DNA of 64,000 nt, taken from contig OV050033.1 in assembly GCA_920105625.2 (NCBI GenBank), positions 1,530,001 through 1,594,000 on the forward strand, read 5' to 3'. A model generated the notes under the pieces. The model did not search any database. It worked only from the letters and a program-made list of their open reading frames with translations, and was not told the DNA's origin. Below, piece after piece: positions 36,401 to 48,774 of the stretch. Numbering within the stretch: position 1 is the stretch's first letter; the number at the start of each line of letters is the position of its first letter. The position numbers were made by a program, and so were the translations under genes. The DNA is from Clusia tigrina (lineage: Eukaryota > Arthropoda > Insecta > Diptera > Clusiidae).

Positions 36401-39400
36401 TGTTCGACAGGTTTCAAACAATGTTAATTGATTTCAGCGCTTTGAGAGCCACTTGACTCCAGGCAGTTGTTTTCTTTTACAGCCACTTACTAGTGCATAC
36501 CTCAATGGAAGCATCTCTGCTGCATCTCTGAAGAATGATAATGAATTTCCACTTGAGACGGTACATACTTGGACTCCATTCTCTTTTCCATAGCTGTGAG
36601 CATTGTTTAAAGGAGGGTAAGTATATAAGAATCTCTAACAATTGTCTCGGATACTTTATATATGCATATATATATTTAAAAATTTATCAAATGCCCACTG
36701 TAGATTTCATGTTCTCACAAATTTTGAGATGTCGGGTGGTCTTATACTATATTCATAAACTGTGCAGCACAATTTACCGAGAAGCCGAAACACTGAAGAT
36801 CTTTTTCTGTGGTTATTCAATGCTTCCACAAATAAATGGAAAAACACGCATCTAAAATTATCACAAATTCCTAAACGCGCCACCACAAAATCGGTAACGA
36901 ACAAAGAGACCATGATGTGGCCCGATACTCGTACAGGTAAACTTGCGCAATAACATTGTGTCCATTTGTTAATGTTTTTTATGACGTATACGAGTCTAAC
37001 CAATAAAGAATTTAACAGAATAAAGATATACAATTATTACCTTTTTACTGCTTTCGGACCGTGCCAAGCATGCTAAATAATGTGTTTACGCCCGGATTAA
37101 CAAGGTAAGAAAGCCTGTGACAGGCAGCATAGGCGGCCAAGTGAGTAACCAAACAAGCGGTGCCACAAATTAATGAATAAACAAGAGCCAACTGAGGGGT
37201 TTTAAGAGACGTACAGAGATATAGATCGCTAAACCCAAGTCACGAGCTTATGCGCTTTGCATATCAACAAAATTGTCCCGCAAGATGGACTAAATATTTA
37301 TTCAAAGATATCAGTCCCGCCATTTAGAACTGCGGTAACAAACATCAAAAGATTGGCAGTTTGCGGGCTCAGTGGCGTATATAGGACGTATATATAGGAC
37401 TACGTTCCAAGCAATCTGTGGCCCTCACCCTATGAATTCAATAAAGAATCTTCTAGCTTAGGTATGCTAAGTAATGTGGATATTATAATGAACGAGTGAG
37501 GTTGTTGCGGTAATGGCAATATTGCACATCTCACGCTTCAATGCTGTCGGCATTGGTCATTGACCCCAGTCATCGTCCCCGTTTAAATTTCGCCTGCTTC
37601 TCAGGCATGTGCTGACACTTGATACGCCCAAATAACTACAAACAAGTCATAAATGGCTCCAACAACAACAACAATGCAGCAATCTCCAAATGCAGAATAA
37701 TAAGAGGCAGGAGCAGTACAACTCTTCAACCGCATTTCCATTGAAATGGCTTCAATTGAAATGAATTGAATTGATTTCGATGCTGATTTCGTATTCGATT
37801 TTATTTTAGCGCGACTGCCTTCCAGCCTGGCACAGACAAGTTCCGACCTAATTGATTGCGTACTAATTTATGTGAGCCATGCTCGCTGGGCCCCTCTTTC
37901 GGCATATATTGCATTTATCTCGAGCTGCTGACGCACGCACCGATAAGCAGCTGTAGGAGCTGAACAGACCACGCTGGAGTTTAGTGCACAAAAATGCAAG
38001 GAGTGAGAGAAGCATTAACATAATTTCGTGTGCGTCTTGCAGGGCGCATTCCAGAGTGAAGCAAAGGCATATGGGAGGCAAAGTGGAGTGGGTTATTTTA
38101 TGGGCTTTTATGGAAACTTCTGTCCCTTAATACCAAGTTCGTTCGTCCAGTGTTCAAGTCTGGACCGCATTTTTTAATGCATTTTTATGGCATTTTCGCT
38201 TGGAGGAGCAAATTCCTTGTCAAAAGTATTTGTAAAATTGTTAAGCAGGAATTCATGGAGTTATGTTTGCGCAAGAAATTAGCTGCAGTCCAGAAAGGAA
38301 ACTAAAATAATTTTGAGAAAATTAAATTGTTAAATTATGTTTGCCAAAGGAGTGCTGAGGTAAAAAAGGAAAGATGTAAAAATAGATAGATAGAACTGGA
38401 GTAGGCTGAGTAAAAAGAGTTTTCCACTCAGCAAATGATGCAAATTATATTTTGAGCCTTTATTTACAGAATGATAAGAGAGAAGGAGAGATACAGGAGT
38501 TGTGAAGTCAAATTTCTTTGACTCCTTTATGAACCGCAGAAGTCTGCCCAGTGATAAGGAATCTATCTTGTCCCTTCCCAGTATTTCTGACCATAGTAAA
38601 CGCATCCTCACTCTGGCAAATACTTGACAAACACAGAGAGAATCCTGTGTAATGTACTATTCTTCCTCCAGATATGGTCGTCATATGATGTCCTCATGGA
38701 TTATGCTCTATGATTACTTCGACCGTAGATCGCAGATCTTTCCTTCCTTTAATTTTAGGAGGAAATTTGTTACTTTCTTCTTCGGCCTCTTAAGAAAGCA
38801 CTTGGTTGGTTTTCAGGCAACTGAGTTACGCCATCGATCCTTTTTTGTGTTTTTAACATGGGCATTAATCCAAGTGACCTTTGCTTTCCTCATACCGATT
38901 AACTCGAGTCCTATTAGAGTACCCGCAGATCCATAGTTTGTCACTTATTATGTCAGTTGTCTTACCCCTGAACACCAGTGCCTAGCATCCAAAATATCCA
39001 TTTCTTCTCCATTACATAGTCTGCTTCCTGTAACATAGCCAACTCTTCCAATTGGAACATCGACCCCATGCTTCCCATAGATGAGAAGCATCTGTTATAT
39101 TCATCCAAGTGCCAGCCAGCCCCAGTGTGGCTTTGAGCCGTTTGTTGGCATTTATCTCTTCCGTCATAGCCTTAGCACCCATTCCACCGAATGAGCCATT
39201 AGAGGCTCTCTATTGATTGAGTCAATGTGCTACCAACACCAACAAAGGAGAGGAAAATACCGGTAGGATATCAAACAGTAAACCAATTTGATAGTATCGG
39301 ATATATACGAAGTGGTACCTATATTTGCTACAATCCATCTAAATGCCACTTATCCGAAACAACACCTTCCTATATTATAAATGTATGGATATACTCGTAT

Positions 39401-40710
39401 ATGTATTTCATCGGTGCAATTTGAGCACTTGCCTACAATTCTGTTTCGGAACGTCTGGTTATAGAAAAAATCAATTTTTAGATATTCAATTATAGTTCTT
39501 CTCCGACTCTCGTGAACATTTGCATTAAATCAATTCTTTCGCAAATTCAAATGAGCCAACCAAACACCTTTATCCTCATCAGAAAGGGATAATCCTCCGC
39601 AGCTTTCACATTCACTAAACCCTTACGAAGTGTGCATTAGCATAATTGCTGCGGAATCAGGCGCCATGACAATTCTGCAAACGGAGCAGACATTCATTTA
39701 TGCAGGAGTTGGCTGAGCAAAGTCTTAAAAGATGTGCTGATGGGGATGGAGGTGTAAGTGAAGGTGTAATATTGAAATATAATACCCAAATTAAATCAAA
39801 AGGAACGAGTCTACGAATGTGCGTGTTTTTCCATTCAGACATCGTTTCTCCACCCCACTGTAAATTAAAGTGAAGACAGCAAGACGCTCGACACCATGCC
39901 GTCATATGCGTCTCGAAACTAAGAGATTAGCTGGAATTTCGTTGAAAACATTGTCTGAGTAGAAATAAAATGTGTGAAAGAAATATGTTGGCAGTTCAGT
40001 TTGGAAAATTGGCTGTTTATGTAAACATTTATAGTTAAATGTTCATTTATGCCAGGCGAGGGAAGAGTAGAAATGTGAGAGCATGGACAGCAATTTGGGC
40101 CATAAGCTCTTGCCCCTGTGAGATGTGATTTGATGTGATCTGGAAGTCAATGAATCAAATTCCTTTGATTAGAAAGCATGTCGTGTGATCCCGCCAAACA
40201 GTTCACTAATAAAATACTCAATTAACTAATCCCTGAATCCAAATATCTTTCACAGACTTCTCAGGTCTCAAAACAACAAACTGAAAATAGAAGAGCGGGG
40301 AAATTTAAAAACAAAACTGCAGAAGTTTGCACAGTCTTTGATTATCACTTTTTGCAGACTTGTATATAGTATCTGACAGCCACTTTATGATCCCTTTGAC
40401 CGAACAAAATATGACCGCTATTTCATCTCAAGATGGAACTGCTTTCATCTCATGTTAGAATCTACCTAACTGCCTTATTAGAGATAAGTACCATGAGGAA
40501 TTGAATGGCAATTTTTCTATATTATCAAATTAAGTCCACTTCGGATCAATGATAGTAGTTTTGACAGTTGTAAAATGAGCCCGATGTTGTCACAGATCTA
40601 TACATGCCTGATATAATATAAGGCTAGAATCCACAATCAACAAATGATAGAATCAACGATCGAAATAGAGCGTACACGAAAGAATGGGAGTTTTTTATAT
40701 GGTGGTATAC
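33407..40710. other. intronic stretch for both genes
   Basis: It is covered by the plus-strand gene's first intron and by the distal intron of the minus-strand gene. It holds one LINE 3' end (38505-38775). A plus-strand segment near 36762-36935 has a plausible acceptor and donor and an open frame, but its end phase does not fit the next exon. No other element was recognised. Confidence 0.5.
38505..38775 (-). mobile_element. 3' end of an RNase H-type LINE
   Basis: Minus-strand translation gives EEE, then after a stop CVCQVFARVRMRLLWSEILG and further SLGRLLRFIKESKKF. It matches the C-terminal pattern 'EEE(T)..HLLC.CP.L...R...LG......LLRFI' of RNase H LINEs. The nucleotide sequence aligns with the copy at 56.1-56.4 kb over about 90 bp, for example TAGATC..AGAATCTTTCC then AGGAGGAAAT on the plus strand. 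It has several stops. Confidence 0.75.
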
Positions 40711-40815
40711 CTGCCCTGGCTATCTCTTGAAGCCTGTCCTCTAATTGAACCAAGTCTAATCGAAGCACTTAAGGAATCCCATGTACCCAAATGGGTATAA
40801 TCCTCGTAGCTGTGT
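40711..40815 (-). CDS. 105-nt coding exon of the distal isoform
   Basis: The acceptor GGTCCTTCAG (AG at 40817-40816) follows a pyrimidine-rich stretch, and the donor is GGGCAG|GTATAC (GT at 40710-40709). Only one phase is open: one base, 34 codons, two bases. The peptide reads HSYEDYTHLGTWDSLSASIR then LGSIRGQASRDSQG. It takes AG from the exon at 41427 and passes AG to the 52-nt exon at 9496, so both junctions become Arg codons without a stop. The Ser/Arg-rich end could be a phosphorylation target (inference). The intron to the next exon is 31.2 kb. Length is a multiple of three. The family is not recognised. Confidence 0.7.
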
Positions 40816-41426
40816 CTGAAGGACCCTTGATTTTTAGAAAAAGCTAGTACTTTTTCGGAATTGCACCCATGGGTACATTGCAGATGCAGGATTGTCCTCA
40901 ATATGTCATAATAAAATCAGTTTCAGATTTGAGAATGAGGTCTGAAAAAGAAAATTCTTCAGTACAAAAACGGAGTATTAAATTCAAAGCTTGTTTGCAC
41001 ACTGAATGTGTGTCCTTTATTTCATTTCGGGTTACTGCCGTTTTCCATCAAAATACCCAACTCCAAATGCAAACTGAGTTATTAATTTTGCGTCAGTTAC
41101 AAGCACATTCCGGACTCCCGAACCGTTTAAGTAAGGCCTCCCAATAAAGCGGGCATATTTATAAAGTAATAAGCAAAACCTCGATTGTAAACCCCAACCT
41201 AATGCTGCATACAAAGGAAACTGCGCAAGGGTCTCGAGCAGCTCATGCAGCACACAAAGTTAAGGATGGATGAAAACGAGGCAATACAAAGAAAAACAAA
41301 CCAAAATCATGAAAGAAGCTCTGCAGAGCGGGCCATAAAAATTTAACAGAAAAGTACTCGAAAAGGTGCGGACAGACCGAAAGGCAAGGAATATGTCCAT
41401 TTGTATGTGAAATAAAAAGGACTTAC
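40816..41426 (-). other. first intron of the distal isoform
   Basis: A 611-bp intron with donor AAG|GTAAGTCC and acceptor CCTTCAG. No repeat was recognised. Confidence 0.55.
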
Positions 41427-41437
41427 CTTAAAAACAT
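41427..41437 (-). CDS. distal start codon segment MFL(R)
   Basis: ATG at 41437-41435 is followed by TTT TTA AG and a consensus donor GTAAGTCC (GT at 41426-41425). The AG joins the first base of the 105-nt exon to make Arg. An in-frame TAG lies 42 bases upstream, so this is the first ATG in the frame. The start context (TTTTTCATG) is weak. Phase agreement with two downstream exons is the main support; the tiny coding segment gives no protein-level evidence. Confidence 0.55.
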
Positions 41438-41560
41438 GAAAAAGTTTTTAACGAACCCAGCAACAGACTAAGATGCGTCGAAGACGGCGGCGGAGTTGCG
41501 TGTGGAGCGGAGCAGTATTCAGTGCATTTATGTCAGGTAATCCATTGTTAGCGCTGTTAG
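41438..41560 (-). promoter_or_regulatory. probable leader and promoter of the distal isoform
   Basis: Upstream of the distal ATG, the minus strand has a CpG-richer leader (CTCCGCCGCCGTCTTCGACG). A CATAAATG element lies further up and might act as a weak TATA box. The transcript start was not pinned down, and the upper coordinate is approximate. On the plus strand the same DNA contains an ATG followed by CGN codons, which I regard as a shadow. Confidence 0.4.
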
Positions 41561-43200
41561 TGTGTTGATTCGGTGCTGTGTTGTCCTGATTTTCAGCGTC
41601 AATGGTGATGCTGGTTTAAATCAATTTCCAATAAAAGCAAAGTAAAACGAAACGGAAATTGTGGCAACCGATGAGCTTTGCAAGAAACGCGTGTACCTAC
41701 AACCAGAAATGCCACAGCATGCGATGCAAGTACAATTTAAGCCGACTTAATCCGGCAAATGCTCCGGAATAGGAGGACTGAAGTACTGCGTTGGCATACA
41801 AGTACCGTAGAGGGTCCTTTGGCAACTCCAATTTCACTTACTGGGCAGTTTTAGTGCGAGGGGCGAGTTGAAATCGTTACGCGAATGTCTTGAGCGGCCC
41901 CTTTGCTTGTCTTCCAAGTGGCTTCAGTTCTTAATAATTAAGTTTTTGTTTATTTATTTAAGATATAGATATATGTATCTATTTTTTGTAATCTGGAGAT
42001 ACATTTATTGACCTATATTTGGGCATTATCATAGGCGACACTCACGCACACATATTTTATCAATTAATTATGAAATTGAAGCACACAACTCAAAATTGTC
42101 ACAATTTGTACCTTAGAGCATAATTAAGTGCGGCTGGCGCGCTTATCTGGAAAACTCCAGGCCGCGAACTCTTTCGGCATGCCTTTTATTTACTCACAGA
42201 CAAGAAATTTGTATTTCATCAGAGGCACGCACCGAATAACTTCCAATCAATTAGTATCGAATTTCGTTTGCGTTGCACTTAAGTACGACGACACTGCACC
42301 GAACTGCCTGCAGGCATTTTAGCATGCACGCATATCTCGAATGAGTGCCACGCTTTGCTGCTTGGCGGGCATTTACACTCTTGGCTATGGAGCTACTACA
42401 CATGTTCGTCAGCCGTCGAGTTCGTTAATTCTGCCTGCTAAAACGTCCGACCAACATTACAATTACGTTCGAATGTTCGCGGTAAACTGAATCAAACGAG
42501 CGGCGCGCCGAGCCACGGCACTGCAAAGACGAAGTATATGATGGATTCGTTCAGTGTTGTGCTTCACTGTGCACTTTGGTTCGATGTTGCAAGCATCGAG
42601 TTGTTGGGTTGCTGTGTGCTGGTTTGTTTTGGTTTTTGCTGATGGTTCACTCACGTTTGCCGGCAAATGTGTTCACTCCTCTTTGGAGAGCTTCAAAACA
42701 GAGAGGGTGAATGATTGCGATATCTGTGTTGTCAAAAAAGACAAATACTTGGCACACATCCTAGCACAACAGTTCTTCCTATGAGTGTACCTTGGTTCCA
42801 GGAAGCAGCTGCGTTCAGATATGAAAGTATTTTTTTGTAAGGGCAGTAATCAAGCTGCAACACCTCGAAGGAAAACTCCATTATATGTGGTGCCTATCCT
42901 TGACATACAGGACCATCATTATCAGAATCCTTGATATTCCTGATCCCAGAAAATACATTTCCATAGGCTAACTTCAAATGAAAATAAACCATCTATGATA
43001 ATCATATAATTCAAAATTATTCTTTGGGTGGCTTTGCAAAAAATATAATCATCAGTTGCAGTAGGAGAGACTCTCAGGTTCCTTATTACTGAGTATTGAT
43101 AACAGGCGAAATAATGCAAGAGTCGATTTATAAAGAAACTATTATAAATAATAATTGCAACTTTTCAAATGAAACAAATTATATATTTAAAAAGTATATT
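41560..43200. other. non-coding stretch upstream of the distal promoter
   Basis: No accepted exon. Around 42100-42660 the G+C and CpG content rises. A minus-strand 36-nt segment (42655-42690) has a good acceptor and donor but no linking evidence; it might be a further leader exon. Confidence 0.45.
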
Positions 43201-43204
43201 CAGA

Positions 43205-43700
43205 AAAGCTGAAAACTTACCGGAACTTATGATGAAGCGTATTAAACCTTTGGTATCAACTTCTGAGATATCAACTAGATTATCGGTCTGGTAAAACCTT
43301 AAGTATTTCCTATGTGTCCCCCATAGTGCATGTGTCTAGCAAGTGGACAATGGTTTCTTCATCCTTTAGCGGGTGGATGATGTTTCTTCCTCCTCTTCGT
43401 CTCTCTAACTTCTGAAGAAGACGCTTGTCAAGTGAACTAAACCAAATCTTTTGTACGTTTCTAGTGCAGCTTTGGCCACATCTGTTGTGCTGTCTTCTCT
43501 GTATCTACGACCGCCCAAGCGATGTCGACTGTATAGATAACCACTTTTTTTATCAGGTAGTTGCAAATACTCATTGGAGAACGCAAGTCAGCAAGCTCTG
43601 GGGAAACTTTCTTGGCTTTGGATATTGTGAACTTCTCCCAGTTTGTCATCCATCACTCCAAGTGTTTCAGAACAAAGGTACTTTCTGACGACATGAGCGT
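43205..43700 (-). mobile_element. 3' part of an RNase H-type LINE
   Basis: Minus-strand translation in shifting frames gives DEETIVHLLDTC and, further on, DNLVDISEVDTKGLIRFIIS. The expected family order is 'E(E)ET..HLL..C' followed by 'L.DIS.VD...L.RFI..S'. Further upstream the frame includes RRHRLGGRRYRED-like and EKFTISKAKKVS-like pieces that may be older coding sequence. At least two frame changes and several stops are present. A good-looking GTAAGT on the minus strand near 43218 lies inside this relic and is probably accidental. Confidence 0.7.
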
Positions 43701-45300
43701 ATGAGCTGCTTTCAAAATAGTTGGCATGGACCTGTGGAATGCATGGCCTTATAATGTAAATACCTTGTCACTCATCTATAAATACTCTTCTACTGATCAA
43801 GTATCATTCCAGTTCTGTGCTTGTAGCTGAGCATTGCATCATCATAAATTATACTTGTATGCAAATTGTCTGCATCGTAAAGTGTTGCAGGCCTGTCTGC
43901 CTCGGTGAATTGCTCAGCACTAGTGCCTCCAATTTGCAACTTCCTTAAAAGTATCGCAAATTATGGATAATATTGCATTAGTGTCTCACATTTTTATCAC
44001 TGAAATTGCTTCGCATTTAAATTGTTTTGAGCCAAATGCGGCGAAGGCCAATCACGAGTATTCAGGTTCTGCAGGTCCAATGTGTGAATTGGAGTTAGCT
44101 TGTAATTCGTAGTAGAGTTTAATTATGTACTATTTACATGCCTATCACATCTTAAATTACCGCATAAATGTAAACATACAATTAATTTCAAGCTCAGCGA
44201 TTGAAATGCAGCAACAACAATCAAACTCAGTGAATAAACAACTTTGGTGCTTTGGTTTTCAGTCTCTGCCCGCCGATGTCTGGTATTCATTGAAATAGCT
44301 GGGAAGCCAACGAAAATTTCCAAACATACTCGTGTTTAAATGTTGTTTAAATAAAACTAATTGCCTTCTATTGACGTACATCGTTTGCTTAGGCAATACG
44401 CTGCAATCTTTCCAAATATTCCATTAATAGATTGACATTAAGTAAACCAAGCAGTTCGGTTTATTTTGCTCATACCTCAGTTCCCAGGAGAGTCATGGCA
44501 ATTTACATAAAACAAACTCACTGATGGATTTATTTTCCTCTGCAATCTTCCATGCTCATTTTAACATTTAGAGGAAAATTCAACCGCCATTCAACCAACT
44601 AATGTGACCTCTTCAGCATCCAATTGTGGCGATCCGAGAGAGAAATCGATATTACTATAGTACATGAACGAAATACTAAAGTTCACTAAAAGATCAAGCA
44701 ATGCGCAGGTTCATCACATTCCTAGTAAGTATATTGACAAGTCGCTCATGCTCTCATGACGTCACGAGGCACCTTTATACTGAAGCACATGGTAGGGTGA
44801 ATGAGAAACTGCGAAAAGTACGCAATATCTTTCTCAAGCATTTTTGTGTAATACAAAATGAAAATCTGAAACTGAAGAAACTGACGAAACTAGACTCAAT
44901 TGGAGATACCAATAAACTGTCAAATTGAAATTTCAAATACTTTTACAGTAAATTTAGTGCGTAACTGCTATTTCTTTTCACTTATTTTAAGTCATAAAAT
45001 CACACACTTTCTTGATTGAATTCTTGTGAATCGAAACTATAAAATTTCAACCTGTTCTACATCCCCAATTCGACATGATAATCGATCAGCATAAACAAAG
45101 TATAGATAATTATAATTACTTATTTAACAACTTTAGAAACTAACTAAACTGAAAGCTTAAAAGGAGATACAACTATATACATCAATACTTTCTTACTGAC
45201 TGACATTGTTAGCCATTTTATTTTGATGTATTTTACCTCAACTGTAGTAAGGAACTTTGCCTCGAATCGAATATGCCATATTTGCACTTCATGCGGAACC
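43700..45300. other. non-coding stretch
   Basis: It includes a plus-strand frame at 44701-44928 that begins MRRFITFL at a real ATG. A GTAAGTATATT donor follows eight codons in. No matching acceptor exon was found, so it is not called as a gene. Otherwise nothing was recognised. Confidence 0.45.
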
Positions 45301-45560
45301 ATCTCGGTGAAATATATTTGAATTCATTTGTGGATTTCTGGCTGGATTTCTCTTTAGAAATATCTTGAATGTGGCTATTAGTATTTCATTCAGCTTTCAC
45401 TGAAAACCTGTATCCAAGTTCGAGAAGGTGTATGTCAATTCTTTGTATTCGTATAGTTGTGTAGAGTGCTTTGAAAGTATTGAGTGTAACCCTACCAAAT
45501 TCGTCAAAGTCTCCTTTATTATCCAGATCCAGAAAACTCTTCTCGAATAGCCGTAGCATG

Positions 45561-45579
45561 TCCACAGTGTGACTGTGGA
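45561..45579. repeat. short perfect hairpin
   Basis: TCCACAGT, a GTG loop, and ACTGTGGA form an 8-bp perfect stem with a 3-nt loop. It lies just below the LINE reverse-transcriptase fragment, and may be part of that relic. Confidence 0.7.
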
Positions 45580-45639
45580 TATTTCAAACCAATTTGGAAA
45601 CCCATATGAAATTTACTTGTAATAGTTTCGATATATATC

Positions 45640-46025
45640 ATTATCGTCATTTATTCCTTTAATCTGCTAAGGTTTTTAAGATATTGAACCGAGCTGGGAA
45701 AGTCCTTTTGGGGTTTCAAGAATGTGGTATACGTGTTTGATGAATTGGAGTTTTTTGCAAATTTTATCTAGAATGGGTTTGTTATTAATTTGTATTTTTG
45801 ATTTGATTTTGCAAAAGTTTTTGAAACTGGACTTTCTCCTAGGATGGTCAGTAAAGTATTTTCGCGATTGATATCCACACCACAGAATATTCTAGAAATA
45901 CTTATTGAGCAAGCAAACTGATTTAATCTCATCTTTTTGTCACGGAAAAAGGTCCGTCATATGAATATTATAGAGGTGAGGTGCTAGAATTGGCGCTTGG
46001 GGAGCATTTGACAATATTGCCATGC
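45640..46025 (-). mobile_element. LINE reverse-transcriptase fragment
   Basis: Minus-strand translation from about 46020 reads NAPQAPILAPHLYNIHMTDL. It matches the non-LTR reverse-transcriptase block 'GVPQGS.L.P.LYNI...D', with PQGS changed to PQAP. A stop follows, then a weakly related stretch (KINNKPI-like then KHVYHIL-like) before the similarity fades. The catalytic YADD block expected about 20-30 residues later is missing. It is a dead fragment, and may or may not belong to the same element as the 3' ends nearby. Confidence 0.7.
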
Positions 46026-48000
46026 TAGGCAACCAGATACGTATTTAGACGTTGGTAACCTACGCCATCAGAGGCAAATTAACGATATCCTGGCAGCAAC
46101 AGTTTCGCCGCTCAACGCAGAGAGGTAAGAGTGCAAATATAAACAAAAATCAGCTGCTCAGGCGGTTCGGTTGTGTTCATTTGGCTTGCGTGAAGCGGGA
46201 AGTTCGCTGTGCTGCTGTTCGAACCGCACATGTTGCAGCCAGCATGTTGCTACATACTCTCCTTTAAGTTAAGTGCCGTGTTTGAATTATTTGCTATGCG
46301 GAGGTAACCATTGCGACCAATATTTTCGCTTAATTGGGGAAATGACAATTTCCTCAGCATAAAATGATACAATCCGGTTTGAATTTCCCGCAGGAGCAGC
46401 AAAATAAGTTTATTTAAGTTAATTGAATTTAAATATGAAAATACTACTGTAAAAGAGTCCTTGAAGCCAGTTGAGAGCTTCAATGTCGAATTATGTCCTA
46501 TCTCTATTCAGCAGTGGATGAGCCAAATCTGTCTGCTGGTGGCCAGGTACTGTTAAGGCAGTCAGTTTGAAACCTCTTGGTGAGGTCAGAAGAACGCTGG
46601 CCATAATGATAATTGCAGCTTTCCACGCCAATTAAGTTTTCAAGAACTGCATTCATTTGTTATAATACAGGACATTTGGCAGTGGTCTTGCAAATGACAC
46701 AGCCTATGCCACAATGTGGTCACATTAAATACGGGCACTCACAATTATGTCGTAGTCGCTCTTATTATATAAATTAGGGAGACGGATGTGCCGACCTGGC
46801 TTTGCATCTGTGCCACCAGGTTGCATCCTTCTTCGCTGCTTTGCGCGCTGCCGCTTTGTTCAATTTTTCGCAGACTTAAAATGCTTTAATTGAATTTTTC
46901 GTGTGAATTTTCAGTTGAATTTTCCTTGCAGCCAGAAACCGCTGTCGTTGCGTCTGGAAACTAGCCGGCCATGTGAACGACATAGGCGAGTGGTGGAGGT
47001 TTAAAGTTAGTCTAAGAAGAGTATCAGTATTGAGAACGATTCTGTCTCTTAATCAAGTTAGAAACTAAGCTTATTGCCTATATTAAAACCGTGAATATTA
47101 ATGTATTGAACTATATACTAAACGAATGTATATCTTGACTATATAATTGAAATATTATAGTGAACTCTGATTAAATGAGAACCAAGAACCTTGATAAAAA
47201 TAAATCGTTTTAAAAATTATAAATGATGGCTTCTTAATTGGTTATTGCCGTGAGGTTAAATATGTTCCCGACTTCTAGCGCAGAGATTGACTGTTGCGGA
47301 AGACAACCAGCTCGCTTGGCCTGCGAATCCAGTGACGGTGAATATGAAAATTAATCTTTATATCAGTCATGATTCATTTTCATATTTAACTCTGATAGTG
47401 CGTTCCTCGTCTGATAAAATTCCCACATAGTAGCAAATAGTTATCTGAAAACGTAGCTGGACAATTGCCTTAAAGAAGACGTTGTTTAAGGAGAATGAGG
47501 AAAATAGAAAATTCAGCAAGCATGACAATAGAGAAGTCATCAATGTGTATTCAGGGATTCTGTTTCGCATGTTTAACCAATTGCTAGTTTTTGCTCAATA
47601 GTCGAAAATTAAAAAGTGCCATTCCTGTTTCCTATATATACTATTTACTCGGAGAATATACCATAAAAGAACAATGAGGTTGCTTTTCAAAGGGCTTACT
47701 TCGTCTGAGAAAATAAGAGACTGATTCAAATGCCGAAACCCTACAAGACCACCTTCCAGATGTTAGCCTACGTTACCAAGCATTACAAATTTAAACACAT
47801 TTCCAAATGTATGTGGGATATTTTATGAATTCTTTTATAAACTTGAAACTTGCGGATTTTGCTGTAATATACAACGAGGGTCTTTTTAATTAACAGGAAA
47901 TTAATTCCGACCTTTCCTTCATCATGGGTATAGACTTATACGTCCACTCACTTAAGAACTATACAAGATTGATATGGACGATATTTGCTGCGATTTATAT
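46026..48000. other. non-coding stretch
   Basis: A plus-strand segment at 46072-46126 has a GAGAG|GTAAGA donor and a good-looking frame (RQINDILAATVSPLNAE), but a weak acceptor and the wrong end phase for the next known exon. No other structure was recognised. Confidence 0.45.
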
Positions 48001-48009
48001 TAGCAGTAG

Positions 48010-48100
48010 CCGCCCTCTATGGCCAAGTGGTAAGCATGCTAGACTCACCCTCAGATGGTTGCAGGTTCAAATCCTGACCCTGGCTTGATCTCATTCTAAA
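48010..48100 (+). repeat. tRNA-like SINE head or tRNA pseudogene
   Basis: A Pol III box A (TGGCCAAGTGGT, 48020-48031) and box B (GGTTCAAATCC, 48064-48074) are spaced 44 bp start to start, as in tRNA genes. The T arm pairs at four of five positions (GCAGG with CCTGA). The acceptor ends do not pair along seven bases, so a functional tRNA is unlikely. An A-rich stretch (CTAAAAAATG) follows within 30 bp. A tRNA-derived SINE fragment or a decayed tRNA copy fits best. Confidence 0.55.
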
Positions 48101-48183
48101 AAATGTTTTTCTCTTCAAGTTGAAAGCCTCAGTAGCTAGTACTTATTCCCCTCAAACCCTTACAGTCATAATTAATTATGGTG

Positions 48184-48212
48184 CAGCTTATAATAATAAA
48201 AATAATAATAAA
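48184..48212. repeat. (AAT)n-like microsatellite
   Basis: Interrupted ATAATAATAAAAATAATAAT tract of trinucleotide units. Confidence 0.75.
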
Positions 48213-48774
48213 GATTGAAATCTTAATTATGCGAATTTGGACGCACAACTTTCGTGTTCCCTGGCTCCCTGTCTGTATATATCTGACTCCTAGTGAGGCT
48301 CGATTGTCTCCTTGCATGCTACATTGAGGCTCGGGAGATGTACTCCACACTGCATTTTAATTGAGAAATTGCTGGTTTAATTAATTAACACTTGATCTCA
48401 ATGCTGATTACTTTTTGCTCCTCAACAACTCATCAGGCCAGTGCCATCAATAAAATCCCTCCTTAGTGTTTTATGTTGTAGGTCTTCCTCTTTTGTGGAT
48501 GAACAGTGAACAAAACTTGAATCTTCTCTATTATAAAACAAAATTATAAAAAATAAATTTAAAGAACTTATTGATAATAAAAAGTTTAACATATTTATAT
48601 GAAAGATCAACTGAGAGATGAAGAGGAAAATTATCGCATTCAGTGAAAGCAGTGATCGAGATCGAATAACGCGTCGTGTAAGAAGGCACTCATGATACAA
48701 CCGTAGTTTTCTAACTACGTCTTCTCAAAATGTCTTCTACCTTCTTCAATAGCAAAGTCTATAAATGCTATCGA

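Noticed and set aside
36762..36935. Plus-strand open segment with acceptor and ACAG|GTAAAC donor
   Set aside because: Its end phase does not fit the exon at 52056, and its codon use is not coding-like.
41474..41535. Plus-strand ATG with Arg-rich codons before a GTAATC site
   Set aside because: The donor is poor and the minus-strand reading of the same DNA fits a leader with a consensus donor and phase-matched exons.
42655..42690. 36-nt minus-strand segment with strong acceptor and donor
   Set aside because: No phase or partner evidence; it could be a leader exon but cannot be supported from sequence alone.
43205..43225. Strong minus-strand donor CCG|GTAAGTTTTC
   Set aside because: It lies inside recognisable LINE coding sequence (LIRFIISSG), so it is most likely accidental.
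46072..46126. Plus-strand exon-like segment (RQINDILAATVSPLNAE) with GTAAGA donor
   Set aside because: Weak acceptor, and it ends in a phase that puts a stop in the exon at 52056; no other partner seen.
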